Both the position numbers and the translations under genes were made by a program. A DNA stretch of 64,000 nucleotides, from positions 1,302,001 to 1,366,000 of the forward strand of contig CP137322.1 in NCBI GenBank assembly GCA_033182465.1, in the 5' to 3' direction. Shown here one piece after another: positions 34,802 through 46,270 of the stretch. The notes beneath the pieces were generated by a model. That model had not been told where the DNA came from, made no database searches, and saw nothing but the letters and a program-made list of their open reading frames with translations. Numbering within the stretch: the first letter of the stretch is position 1; each line of letters starts with the position of its first letter. Origin of the DNA: Sanghuangporus weigelae. Taxonomy: Eukaryota > Basidiomycota > Agaricomycetes > Hymenochaetales > Hymenochaetaceae.

Positions 34802-36167
34802 ATGTCCTCAACAAACCGACCGCCCTTTCCACCTAGTGGACAATATGTGCAGTCTATTCGAGAATCTTGTCATGCTCTGCGAGTGTCGTCAAAAATCCAG
34901 GTGAGTCTACGACACCTACAAATTTCTGCGGAGCAACGAGCTCATATTTAGTAGGTCGAGCGCGCGTCAATCGAGCGACTTCTTTTGTCACCGGCATTCA
35001 CAGACAGTTTCCAACGCGTGTCGAAATCTCACGGTCTCGCATTTCCCCTCAAGTTTTCTTCAGATGTCACCGAGCTCAATTTCCTTGCTATCCTTTCACT
35101 ACTGAATTTCGCTTCGGGATACCGAATTCCACTCCATGAACAAACTGGATGTGGCGCATGGGACAACATTCGAGCACTTGTTCTGTCGCTGTACATTACT
35201 GGAACTTCTGGTAGCGATGCGGACTATTTGTCTGCAAGGGGGATGCAGGTCATCAGTGCCCAAACCATTGCCGAGCAGATGCGAGTGAGCATACACGTTG
35301 AGAGGCCTCACGAGGACATTCCAGGAGTGACGGTCGGCGAACTGGGAGGTCCCATGCACGAGCTAGTACAGCTTTTAACCCGAACGCTCAATGAGACAGG
35401 CGAGGTGCTCGTCAAGACTGGGTATCCCAGTTTAGGGGCATTTGTTTTGGAGGCTCTAAAGAATGGAGAGCAGGCCGCGAAGGGCGGACCTACAGTCGTC
35501 GATACAGTTCTTGAACAGATTGTGAAGGCTATTCCAGGGTTCCAAGACATGGCTATTGTTCACGGACAGCGTAAGTATTACTTGTATTTCCGGTGCAAAA
35601 TACTCATGCAGAGGCAATGCAGCCGTCTACTGCTTCAAGAAAGCATTATTCCTCTTGTGCGCTATCGAGCTTCGATTTGGATCCGGAGCTCGACAATCTA
35701 TTCCGGTACCTCGAACATCCTCTTTGCCTGTATTTTCCGACAATGTCTTGCCGTCTATGCTGGTCCATCTAGGTGTCCTGGATTTATCCGGAGCATCGGA
35801 CGGTCTTTCCTCATTATTCGAAAATAATCAGGCAGATTTGGGAAAGCTGCTCGACAAAGCAGAAGCCCCGACCGACGTCGTTGCAAAGCTGCCTGAAGAT
35901 GTACCAAAGGACGGACCTATACTTACAACAGAGCAAGCATATATTCTTCGGGCGGCTGCAATTGATGCATGCGAGGCTATCGTAGAGGTTGCTCACAGCC
36001 TTGAACCGTCCATACTGGAATCAGTGAGCCTCCCGACGAACGCGCAAGATTGGATGAAAAAGATGACCCTGCAGGACATTGACATGTGGTTATGGGCCGT
36101 AGCAAAGGATAGGAAAGATTACCGGCGTCTACCACGATTCTCGCTGCGAAATACAATTATGTTCTAG
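34802..36167 (+). CDS. QNG1: Queuosine 5'-phosphate N-glycosylase/hydrolase family (DUF2419)
   Basis: Three exons (34802-34900, 34955-35570, 35614-36167) encode 422 aa. The fold and residues match the queuosine salvage protein family (Qng1, human C9orf64). An N-terminal helical part is followed by FSSDVTELNFLAILSLLNF, corresponding to the region around the active site, then QTGCGAWDNIRALVLSLY. NAAVYCFKKALFL precedes the C-terminal block, which ends DIDMWLWAVAKDRKDYRRLP plus a short aromatic end. The enzyme releases queuine from queuosine 5'-phosphate, so that a eukaryote that cannot make queuine can recycle it into tRNA. The third exon join uses acceptor GAG at 35611-35613, the only choice that keeps the frame. 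An insertion relative to human protein (about 100 residues around GASDGLSSLF) is typical of this fungal form. Confidence 0.82.
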
Positions 36168-36288
36168 TGTACAGTAACAAAACATCTGATTTATCGCTCT
36201 GTCTTCACTTTTCTATTCCCTACACATCAAAACGGTCGATCTATATTTCTAAATGCATCCGATCGTGATCGACGCGTCTACAGCAAAG

Positions 36289-36294
36289 CACGTG
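36289..36294. promoter_or_regulatory. CACGTG E-box-like site
   Basis: Lies 117 bp upstream of the peroxin-like gene ATG. Confidence 0.4.
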
Positions 36295-36405
36295 AATGCG
36301 ATCTTGGTCTCACCTCATCATATCATCACTATCATAGACCGCACCATTATGTGCGCGTCATAAGCGTCTTACCTCCTACCACCACCATCACATCTAACCC
36401 ATTTT

Positions 36406-38081
36406 ATGAGCGTGTCGAGATATTCTTCGCAGTCACAGGTTTCTTTGAACACAAACAATGAAGCGCAGACGCTCCCCGCTTTGACCACTTTCTTACGAGA
36501 CGTTCCACCGCAGTTGACCATCCTCCTCGCTGAACTGGATCCGTACATTTCAGTTGTCCGTAGAATCGCAGAAGCAGCAAGTTGGAAATCTGAAATTTCT
36601 GAAAGCTGGATCTTGCTGGGCTCATGGTGGGCACTATGCCTTTTGTCAGAATTTACTCTAAGGTAAGTCAGTGACTCCTATTCGTTGCGTGAAACATTCT
36701 GATCCTTGTTGTTGAAGATATTTCTTTCTCGTACTTGCAGCTGCTCTGTACTTCTATCTGGCAATCCGTCCTCCTTCAAAATTAAGGCCTCCGGTATCAG
36801 AACAGAGTTTGCAGGCAACGGTACGCATGCAGGTACAATACTCGCCCACTGTAGTTTGCTTACTTGCACACCAGATCGTCGACTTGTCTGTTATTGAAGT
36901 TCTCCTACCTTCGTTGCCGCGTCCACACGCTTTGCCGCTGAATGTTATTGGACGAATACTAGCTTTCTTATATATCCCGTCCCTCATTGTCGGGTATTTT
37001 GTGCGACTGAGAGTTCTATTGGGATTATTTGGAACAATTCTCTTTATTTGGAGAGCGCGATGGGCCATTAACCTTCGAGAGGCGGTATGGAGAAGTGCGA
37101 TGTTTCGACGTGGATTGTCCCGCGTCTGGGCGCTATTATCTGGTCAGCCTTCTCAGACTGTTGTATTGTCAACATCGTCTTTTACCGAGTTGTCGGAGTC
37201 AAAACATACACTGCGTTTCTTGATCACGATTTATGAAAACCAACGTTGGTGGGTAGGCCTGGACTGGACAACGGCCCTCCTACCGAGCGATAGACCGTCA
37301 TGGTGTTCTGCTGCACTCGAACTGGTGCCACCGCCTAGTGCGTTTAGTCTGCCGTCTCCGACGGTCACTTACGTGGGCGATGGTAGGGGTGGACTAGTTA
37401 AACGGACGGCGTCTTGGACATGGGACGAGGGCGAATGGAAAGTCTCCATTCGCAAAGAGCTTGGTCTTAAGAGGGTGGAGAAAGAGCCTCCAGTTCCAAA
37501 AGATGATGTGACGCAGCATGCGAATCGAGCGGGAAAGGCGAAACAAAAGGTGTACGAAGCTAGTCAAAAGCTGAAGACTCCTCGGGACGGCGATAGCAAG
37601 GATGTTGATGAGCAGGAGCAAGACGACCCGGATAGTTCAGAGCCTATATCGAGCCTACAAGATCTGGACACGGACGACCAGGTGACAGATAATGACGGTT
37701 GGATATACGGGGATAACAAATGGAAAACCTTCAGTAATAGCGGTGGTTTGGGCAAAGTACGTCGGATTTGAAATTTGCAGTATTCAAGTTTTACAAGCGA
37801 ATTTTTAGTACACGCGTTTCAGAAAATGGAGCCGGATCGCACTACTGACAGAGGTTGTTGAGCCTGCTTCAGCGGCGGAAGCGCATCATCACGCTGCCGA
37901 ACAACGTGAAGCATCTTCTGCCGTAGCAAGGGACAGGGCTGATAGTGTCAGCAGACGCTCACTTGATGACAGTCGACATTCTATTGATGAACAACAAGGA
38001 GAGGACGATGGCGACGCGAATGGTCTTCGAAAACGTTTAAAATCAGTCATACGTAAAGCAGCTGCGACCGCACAAAGCTGA
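36406..38081 (+). CDS. Pex23/Pex30-family ER-peroxisome membrane protein with dysferlin domain
   Basis: Three exons (36406-36662, 36718-37756, 37809-38081) give 522 aa. The N-terminal half holds several hydrophobic segments: WILLGSWWALCLLSEF, YFFLVLAAALYFYLAI, ILAFLYIPSLIVGYF and VLLGLFGTILFIW, a reticulon-like membrane domain. The C-terminal half is a peroxin/dysferlin (DysF) domain: FLITIYENQRWWVGLDWTTALLPSDRP, then SWTWDEGEWKV, then WIYGDNKWKTFS, and after the last intron YTRFRKWSRIALL. Between the two DysF parts is a charged linker. The protein should reside in ER subdomains where it controls peroxisome and lipid droplet formation. Which of Pex28-32 it matches cannot be decided by eye. 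Confidence 0.88.
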
Positions 38082-38207
38082 TTCTTGTTTATCTGCGTTG
38101 TTTCCTATATATGGGCATGTACTTAGACTGTGTATTGTATCAATGGTTCTTAGCAGCGTGCTTTGTGATTTTGTCTAGCCGTGTCTAAGCGAGGCCCACG
38201 CACCGCG

Positions 38208-38215
38208 TATAAAAG
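38208..38215 (+). promoter_or_regulatory. TATA box
   Basis: TATAAAAG, 76 bp upstream of the nuclease ATG, with a CCAAT pentamer directly after it at about 38218. Confidence 0.5.
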
Positions 38216-38283
38216 AAACCAATTGTGACTCGTCGCGTTTACACCATCACTCCGTCAATCTTCTAACTTCTCTTCGGTCATTA

Positions 38284-41200
38284 ATGGGCGTCCCCGGCCT
38301 CTGGGATGTGAGCTTTCGTATAATTTCTAATTTATATGTCCTTTTCATGTTCTTGCATAGATTCTTGCACCTGCTGGAAGATCCCGCTCACTGGCGAAGC
38401 TCACCATTGACGCCTTTGAAAGTAATTTGTCTGGCAAACGCGCCTACCGTGTTGGCATCGATGCTTCTATCTGGTACAAGCATGCAGCTTACAGTAAAGG
38501 AGGAGAAAATCCGGAATTGCGTTTACTCTTCTTTCGTAGGTGCCTTCATTTGCATGTAATCCCTCATTTCATGATTACTTCGGGCATTAACAGTCTAATC
38601 CGACTCCCTCTTCTTCCGCTTTTCGTCTTTGATGGAAGATGGGGTCGTCCGAAGATGAAACGTGGAAATAGGATGGGAAAATCTGGAATTCCTGACCTAA
38701 CAAGGAACATGAAGACCTTACTGGACATCTTCGGAATTGAATGGCGCGAGGCGAGAGGAGAAGCTGAAGCCAAACTTGCCTTCCTGAATAGCGTCGGCGT
38801 TATTGACGCCATAATGACCGACGATGTGGATGCCTTCCTCTTTGGAGCTGATACAATTATTCGAAAGTACGTGCCGTTGTACTATTGTTTTCTATCCTTT
38901 TTCAAGCGAGTTACATTTTCTTTCGATTAGCCCTAGTTTGAGCCTCACTGGCAACCGGTCGAATCCTGCGACGAATCTAGATGGCAAACCGAGCAATCAA
39001 CATGTTATGGAATTCAGAATTGAAGACATTCAAACCCATCCCGAGATTAGAAAGTCCCGAGGCGGAATGATTTTATTCGCACTCTTAACGGGAGGGGACT
39101 ATGACAACGTGTGTGCTATTAATATCATATTTTTTCCTAAAATATACATTTACGTTTCATTTAGGGAATAGACAAGATTGGAAAGGCTACAGCGCATGCG
39201 TTAGTCCGTTGCGGTTTTGGTGACGAACTTTACACGGCAGCGCTGAATCGCGGTGTGGAGTCTCTTCATAATTTCCTCCCAGCTTGGAGGGAAAGGATCA
39301 ATACTGAGCTTCGCGAGAACAGACAAGGCTTCTTGAGAAGAGCTGCTCCTGGACTTTGCCTGCCGAATAGCTTTCCGAACTTGGAGCTGCTCGACAAGTA
39401 CGTGCGGCCTGAGAGAAACGAAGGTGGAATACAGGGGGTCTGGAGGAACAAAGTACTCAATCTTCCTCAGTTGGCCGCATTTTGCGAAGGATATTTCGAA
39501 TGGGGCACTCGTACTCAGATAATTAAGCGTTTTCGGAGTCTTCTTTGGGACGCAAGCGTCATCTACTTATTGCGAAAAGCTGCTTTGGAACAGGACAAAA
39601 GGGAAGTCGACAGGCAGTACCCACCGGGAGCTCTATACGCGGAAATCCGACACTGTCGAAGGCCCGAACTACGTGATGCAGTAGGAACATCTATGTCGCT
39701 CATTTCCCGGTACTTGAAACATGACACGACGGTCAGAAGCGATCTTGACCGTAGGATAAGGGCAGCCTTCATCAATAAAGGCCCAGTGCATTCCAGTTCA
39801 GCGAGAGAATCGGATGATCCCAGATCGTTTATCATCAAAATACACGGCGGGCGTCGCCATGTTTCGACAGACCGGTCTCTTGAATATCGAATCGAGATGG
39901 ATCCGGAGGTCCTGGTTCAGCTAGCTAACTCCGGTATCAAGGGGACGCGTCCGGAGCAAGGCCAAAGGACGGCCCCTAGTAACGATGTGGATGACGGAAC
40001 GACAGAAGGGAGTGAAGATGAAGGTACAGCTACGAGGAAAAGAAAACCAAAAGAGCCGCCGAATCCGCTCAGCACTCTCCGGATGTGGTGTCCAGCACCT
40101 ATGATTGTACGCGTCAATCCTGGTCTAATCGAGGAATACGATCGGGTCCAAGAGAAGAAACAGAAAGCAATGCGCAAACCGTCAGGTTCTCGAGGGACTG
40201 CATCTAATAGAGGTAGAGGACGGGGGAAGGGCAGACGTCGTCCGAGAGACTCGGATAATGAGACGGAAACAGAGGCGGAGGACGCAGATTCACCACGTCC
40301 GTCACCACAGAAGCGAAGAAGAGCCATAGTGAGACAGGATGTATCAAACAATTCTTCCACTGTACTTCCGAACAACTGCAACAATTCTATGCCGTCAGAC
40401 GTATTCTCTGACGTTATTTCCGCTCCTGCAAGGCCAACGGGCAATTTTTCGCGTCTTGAAGGTCGTAGCCACACAGCTTCTGCTAACTCCATCTCGATCA
40501 GTACCACGATAGCATCGCGTCCAGCCGATACCACGTCGCGTGACAGAGCAAATGGGTCAGCTTGCCGTGTTTCCAGTACTTTTCAAGATGTCCCGGCATT
40601 CTCACCACAATTGCGCTGGACTGCATCACACAGGCCGCGTATTTCCAGTGATCACTGGGACGCAAATGATTCGTCATCGTTGTTCCTTTTTTCGATCCCT
40701 GATCCATGTGACTCCGATCTAATAGAGAGGGAAGACCTGCGCAATCGTGCTCCAGAGCCGGTTTTCAGATGGACCAACATATCTTCGGGCGTCACTCATA
40801 CGTATGATCGTGATGAAGATAAAGGCTTCGTTTCCGATGATGGCGAGTTGGACCGATCTTTCCAGCTGGACTTCATACGCAAGGCTCAACAGACGAATGC
40901 AAGTTATGTGCTTGGAGGAGCGAGGAAGACCGCTAAGCCTCAAGTCAACGGGCCAGATACTCTCGTGATCGAAAATCCACTCTCCATTTCTACGAACAAA
41001 GTAGGAAAGAAGTTTTCGTCTTTTTCGCAGCTTACATCGAGTGTATCGAAGACACTACGGCAGAGGCAAACTTCCTCTGCACTTGACCGCAACTTGCCTG
41101 ATTATGGACGCGATATCCCTTTGTTTCTCCCTTCCCGATCGCCTTCACCCGTTCTTGTGGAACAGTCGTCGTCGCAGACAACGACCCATTCGACGATGTC

Positions 41201-41414
41201 AGCTACTGAAGACTCCGACGTGTTATCTGATGAGGATTTTGACTTTCCGAGTTCTTCGTTCGATCCTCCTTCCAGTTATTTGGCTTCAAGCCCTGCTGCA
41301 TCCCAACGACAAAATGAACGAAGCTACAAGAAACATCAGTTCGCAAACTGTTCTCAGGACAGCGGTATCGCAATGTGCGACGATGACGACTACCTTGACC
41401 TGACGCATCTATAG
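38284..41414 (+). CDS. Yen1/GEN1-like Holliday-junction 5' flap endonuclease (XPG family)
   Basis: Five exons (38284-38307, 38361-38539, 38594-38866, 38931-39108, 39165-41414) encode 967 aa. It starts MGVPGLWD, the signature of the XPG N domain with the catalytic N-terminal Gly. Acidic metal ligands are visible in order: GIDASIW, FVFDG, GEAEAKLA, TDDVDAFLFGA and TGGDYDNGIDKIG (with the helix-hairpin-helix motif at the last intron). The second intron (38540-38593) restores the usual RSLIRLPLLPLFVFDG order. A chromodomain-like or Yen1-type middle region follows, then about 400 residues of Ser-rich and charged tail with basic patches (RKRKP, RGRGRGKGRRR), probably nuclear localisation and phospho-regulation. 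It resolves Holliday junctions in recombination. GEN1 versus another XPG member cannot be fully separated here, but the exon 5 region favours Yen1/GEN1. Confidence 0.85.
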
Positions 41415-41798
41415 CGAAATTTCCCTTTTTTGGCTTCTACCACAGAAACTGTTGGATAATTCGAATTCTTGGTGTCTACATATTTTTATTTTTAATTATG
41501 TACATAGAGGACAGTCACACACCGGGCAAAAACTCATTCCGCGCCCTTAGAAATTTTGATCGGAACGGGTGAGCTCTCATCCGATTGGCTCTTTTTCCAT
41601 TCTGGGTAACATTTTCACGGTTCGAAAATGAGTTTTTGCCCGGTGTGTCATCTTCAGTGCTATGTAGCTCTGTTCGGTGATTAATGTTTATCCGGTTGCT
41701 TCAAGTTTACTCGAATGAATTTCACATTTACCATTTACGTAAGAGAAGCTGCAGATGTCGAGTTTTCCTTCCATGAATTTTTGACGCTACCATCAACG
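41415..41798. other. Intergenic region with MITE-like insertion
   Basis: Between the nuclease stop and the AIM41 start. It carries the 130-bp inverted-repeat element listed separately; the rest is A/T-rich. Confidence 0.6.
41518..41647. mobile_element. MITE-like element with 21-bp perfect terminal inverted repeats
   Basis: The left end CACACCGGGCAAAAACTCATT (41518-41538) and right end (41627-41647) are perfect reverse complements over 21 bp. The element is 130 bp, has no coding capacity and is flanked by TCA on both sides (41515-41517 and 41648-41650), which fits a 3-bp target-site duplication. A 3-bp duplication and a CAC start fit CACTA-like or PIF/Harbinger-like families; I cannot choose. 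If the TCA is chance, the inverted repeat could be counted as 22 bp. Confidence 0.75.
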
Positions 41799-42624
41799 AT
41801 GTTCAGAAAAGCTGCAATCGGGCTTTTTAGCCAACATAGCAGGTCATTAAGACCTGTCAGTCGTCTGGACATGTTGGTCTCTAATTTTCGAGTAATGACG
41901 ATGGCAACGGCTTCCGCCAATGAGCATGGTGAGCACGAACATCGATATTCCGAATCCACTCCGCCGCATTTACATTCATGAATTACCTGTCTTAGATGTT
42001 CGTACTCGACTGACCACAGAGCTCAAGAATGCTATGAAGGTCCTCATGCTTTAATTTGTATCGTCACGACTTGTCTTTGTAACCAACGGTTATTTTCAGT
42101 CCAGAGACAAGTTCGCTTCAACTGTCTTGCGGGTGAACTCCCTTCTTATCAATTCTACGCGCGATATCTGATAAAAACATTAGTCAGTTCTAGCCGAAGT
42201 ATATACAGCGGACAAGAACCCGTCTGGAGCGGTGTCTGATTCTCAAGTACTATCCATTCTTAGGAAAGCCATTTCTCGTCGTGTCAGTACACTCCTTCTT
42301 TCTTCAGGCTTATTGACAAGAAAAAACTCTCAGGCAGAATCGGCGGAGAAGTATGCGGTTGCCTCGCGCCTTGATCTTGCTGATGCTGAAAGTCGTGAGG
42401 CCAAGTATCTTGAGACATTCCTCCCCCCTTCCTTATCGGAAGCAGACATTGACGCTCTTTTACACAAACTCGCCGTTGAGCAAAACCTCATGACAACCGA
42501 TCCAAAACGCGCAATAGGCACGCTCCTTAGGTCATTCTTCGGGCAGGTTGATAAAGCTCTTGTAGACGGGCTATTCGTGAGACAGCGAGCCGAGGTGGTC
42601 CTTGATAAGCTTCGGCAAAAATGA
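41799..42624 (+). CDS. AIM41: Aim41/YqeY-like mitochondrial protein
   Basis: Five exons (41799-41928, 41996-42039, 42100-42132, 42184-42282, 42334-42624) encode 198 aa. A basic, hydroxylated N-terminus (MFRKAAIGLFSQHSRSL) looks like a mitochondrial targeting signal. The rest is a GatB/YqeY domain: LTTELKNAMKSRDKFAST, then SVLAEVYTADKN, then DLADAESREAKYLETFLPP and SEADIDALLHKLA. YqeY resembles the tRNA-binding tail of GatB amidotransferase subunits; in yeast, Aim41 affects mitochondrial inheritance, with unknown biochemical function. The fourth intron uses the acceptor at 42331-42333, giving a 51-bp intron. Its stop lies 75 bp from the convergent HRD1 stop. Confidence 0.9.
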
Positions 42625-42699
42625 ACCATGCAGCAAAAGTTTTACGAATTTAAGGCGTTATGTTATCGTACAATACAAACACTATCTATTGTCCCAGCA

Positions 42700-45470
42700 T
42701 TAAGCGCCGGTCTCAACAGATCCAGAGTTTTGAGTATTATCAACCCTAGCATTTTCAGCGGACGCCGACGACTCGTCCGAAGTCGACCGAGTTCCTTTCG
42801 AAGAAGTTCCACCACCGCCATTTGCGCTGCCGGATGGGGCTGTCGACGATGCTGGAGACGCCACAGTGCTCCTCGGCAACATGCTTCGGCATCTCAGAAG
42901 GTCTTCAACGCACTGAGCTGTCATCTGCTGGACATTCTCCAGGATCCGCAAGCGCTCGTCGATTGCCTCTCGCGTAAGCTGATCGAATAATCGGAGCTGA
43001 TCATCAGTAAGGACCGGGGGCAGTTCCCTTGCAGAGCGTTGCCTGGCTTGTTGTGGGAAGTCGAGTAGTCGAAACGGGGCATTAGGCAAATTGGTGCCAA
43101 ATCTTCCTGGCACGGATCTTTGGGATGTTCGAAACAGTGGAGATGATGAGATATGAGGGTCAAACAGAGGAATTAGCGTGGGTGCCTGCGTTCGTCGATT
43201 AGAGTCCAAAGCAGAACTAGTCTCACTCAAACGCGAAGACGCGGAGTGATTGTTTTTCGATCCACACCCATTAGACGCCCGACCTTCAGAACTAGCTGGT
43301 CGCGGACTATCGTCTCTTCTCGGAGATTGACCGGAAGGCAAATTCATGTCTAAACGAGTCTGATGCCGCAGAGCCGCCGACGCCTCTACTTCCCGAGCGC
43401 TAGATGATGAGGAAGCCATAGAAGTTGTCCGAGCTACATTCCCAGATTCATTCGCTGTTGGATCTGTTTGATTCTCGTTCAGGGATTGCTCAACCCTGAC
43501 TACTGTCGTTGTCCGTGTGGGAGCAAGAGATCCGGTGGGCTGATCATTCGGTGGTGGGTTATTGTCAATACCCGGACCTTGAGGCCAAGCTTGCCAAACA
43601 CCATCAGGCCTAAAGAATCCTGCAAAACGTTCTCCACGGGTAGGAAATGGTCGAGGATAAGCAATCGGCTGAGGAAATTCGTGGGGTCCATGTCGAAATG
43701 CTGCTCCGTTATCTTCTGGCCGCTGGACTTGTCCTGGCAATGGGCCTGGAGGAAATTGCCCGTGGCCAACAGGCGGCACTCCTGCAGCTCCCATAATACG
43801 ACCGAAAATCCCACCACGATTAACTCCCTGGTCCGGCTGCCATTGAAACGGTTCAGCAGGCGCAGGGCCATTAGGCGCCCGTGGAAGAACTCCAGGTTGA
43901 ACTCGAGGAGCAGCGGCCTGACCATTGCCTTGAGGTGGTCGGTTCTCCTCAAGCACCGATCTTCGGCTATTTAGTGCGTTCAAGGACATGTTATCGTAAG
44001 GTCGTTCATATATGGAACGAGAAGTTTTATGAACCATACGTACCAGGTTGGGCAACTCTGTTGTCGTTCTAGCCAAGAGCGAAGACAGTAAAAATGAAAG
44101 ATGTGACCACATGGTAGCTTCTTCGGAGTTGTATTCGGACCGTCCTGCGGCGTTGGCGCAGGAGCCTGACCACCAGAGTCTTCTGGTTCCTGGGTACCTG
44201 AAGGATGAACCATTTCGTCTCGGCAGATGATACAAGTCCTATCGCTCATGTTGTTCAGTTCCTCCTCTGTAGCGTTTGGGTAACGTTCGTCCATGTTCCT
44301 CGTTGCAGTACGATATCGAAGGAGATCACGGAATCGTATAATAAACGAACGAGCTGTGATGTATACATCTCGGACAATGTTTAATGGGAGACCATAGAAT
44401 GTCAGGACAAGCATAAAGAATGACATATACGTGACGAGTTTGAAGAAATCTTGTGTGATTGAATGCATGAGGCACGCAGGTGAGTAGAGGATCACAGAGG
44501 AGTTTTTCCAGGCATACCTGTCGCCAATTCGACATAGAACACTAACATGCTCTTGTCTTCCCATGGAGGCGCATTTTCACCACCTCTCCGGGACGCACGT
44601 CTAAGGTCAAGGAGTGCAATAGCGTACTTCGCGACTGAATTGCCTAAACTTGCAAGTAGAATTGCGTACTACATGGTCATGGATTCATTAGCGTGCTCTT
44701 GTAAGCCTTTGTACAAAACTCACTTCACTGGCAAATAGAACCGTTCCGCCCACGCCGTGCGTCAGCATATTTTCGACGGTCAAAAGGAATACGACCAGAT
44801 CTGTAGCCCAAAGAAGCCAGATTAGAGTATTGATGCGAACATGGAACAACAAAGGCGGTCCGGGATATGGTCTTTGGTCCATCTAAGACCTCGTGAGCTA
44901 AATTCCCACATAAAAGGAGAAATCGAAAGGCCCACTTACCCATTCTATCCTATCCGATAGGAGCCAGTGGAAGCACTTCGTGAACAATAGAAGGCCGAAC
45001 ATGAGAGCGAACGGTATGTCAAACTCATCACGGAATATGGTAAATGCGAGGAGCGATTCCGTCACAAAAAACCACATTCGGTCGTATAGCCGCTGGAAAA
45101 TGTCACATTAATACATGAACTAACTTACGAATGGGTATGTATGGGTACACACTTCGACTTCCATCGCTCTCAAAGGTCCGAAGAATATCTGCTGTAATAG
45201 GCGACCCGCCAAGAGCGCGAGAAGTAAACCAAAGTTTGCAAGGACCTTCAAATTGAGCGGTAAGCATTAACCCGCTTTGATTTATGCGAGTGTATATACC
45301 ACAACAGCGCCATTGCTTTTGGAAAGGTAGACTGCCACCGAATAGAAATTGCTATGCTTCTTAAGCGCGTTGGCAATTACCGCAAAGACAGCGCCCACGG
45401 AAAGCCCAGTGTATAGAAGTACGCGATAGGAAGCTATCGAAGACGCGTAATGTTGAAGCTGAGTGGGCAT
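42700..45470 (-). CDS. HRD1: Hrd1/synoviolin ER-associated E3 ubiquitin ligase
   Basis: Minus strand; ATG at 45470 (MPTQLQHYASSIASY), stop TAA at 42700-42702. Several exons encode a multi-pass N-terminal membrane domain (YRVLLYTGLSVGAVFAVIANA, LLLALLAGRLLQQIFFGPLR, FALMFGLLLFTKCFHWLLSDR, YMSFFMLVLTFYGLPLNIV), as in yeast Hrd1. An LRYRTATRNMDERYP stretch leads into the RING-H2 domain: CIICRDEM, then KLPCGHIFHFYCLRSW, then QQSCPTCRRSV. An intron splits the CxxC-like final Cys codon. The C-terminal about 450 residues are Pro/Gly/Ser-rich and probably disordered. It ubiquitylates misfolded ER proteins for export and proteasomal destruction. Its shortened metal pairs all appear intact. CACGTG is 77 bp upstream. 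Confidence 0.95.
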
Positions 45471-45546
45471 CGTCGCAGTGGACGACAGAGGTTTCTGTGC
45501 TGGACCTTGTACACGACTGGGAGCTCGAGTGACACGTCTTCCATGT

Positions 45547-45552
45547 CACGTG
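45547..45552. promoter_or_regulatory. CACGTG E-box-like site
   Basis: Lies 77 bp upstream of the HRD1 ATG, in the context TCACGTGT. Confidence 0.42.
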
Positions 45553-45628
45553 TCCATATCCGATCGGCACTACTTACGTAATACTAAGCTTCCGGACATT
45601 CAAATGAAGGATCCCCCGTTTACATGAC

Positions 45629-46270
45629 ACCAGCAACTCGTGTTTTCGGCTTCGCCGAAAACCCTGCTGGTCATAAATCCTAGTCTTTGTTACTGGTTAT
45701 TCTGTCTATCCAACTTGATTTAAATCCAACACATCAGTTGTACACTTGAAGTCAGGTGCACTGATTTGTGCATGTACAGAAATAAGAAAATAAAAGGAAC
45801 TCCATTGAGCTTATCTGGTCTGTTCATATGTGGCAAAAACTTTTGCAGCTTTACCCAAATTAATCAGTTCAATGGGACACACTGAATTGGATTGTGCCAA
45901 GAGGAGGAACAGAGTTTTTGGATGCTGATCACATTTGTTTATTGCATACATGTCCGAAGTTTTCCTAGTTTTTTTTCCTTTTTTCCGGCAAGACTTGAAT
46001 AGTACTTTGGCTAATGAGCACATCCATATAATACATACATGCTTTAAGTTTCCCTGCTTTTTCTGATTTTTTCCCTCAAGGAATGAATTATTGTATTGAT
46101 GGAAGTAGTGTGGGGGCAGATCAGTTCGCAGATCACCGGCGATCAATTTCCTTAATGTAGTAGAATCACCATGGCATCACGCGGGAAATGAGAAAAGAAG
46201 CTCAAATTCAAGGTCCGAATTTAGTCAGCGGTGGCTGTGTAGAAATCGGCGTATTGTTTTAAATATTAAG
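45629..46270. repeat. Tandem repeat unit 1 (642 bp), hairpin-headed
   Basis: First copy of a direct repeat followed immediately by a second copy. It opens with a two-part hairpin: outer ACCAGCA (45629-45635) pairs with TGCTGGT (45665-45671), and inner GTTTTCGGC (45642-45650) pairs with GCCGAAAAC (45654-45662) around a TTC loop. CTAG follows 11 bp after the outer stem, immediately followed by TC. No intact protein; minus-strand ORFs differ between copies by frameshifts. Confidence 0.88.

Noticed and set aside
38540-38593. Read-through of the second nuclease intron
   Set aside because: The frame stays open, but the extra residues would split the conserved RSLIRLPLLPLFVFDG region of the XPG fold; splicing with GT-AG restores it.
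42283-42333. Short introns ending at earlier AGs in AIM41
   Set aside because: They are under 40 bp or break frame; the 51-bp intron ending at 42333 keeps the frame.
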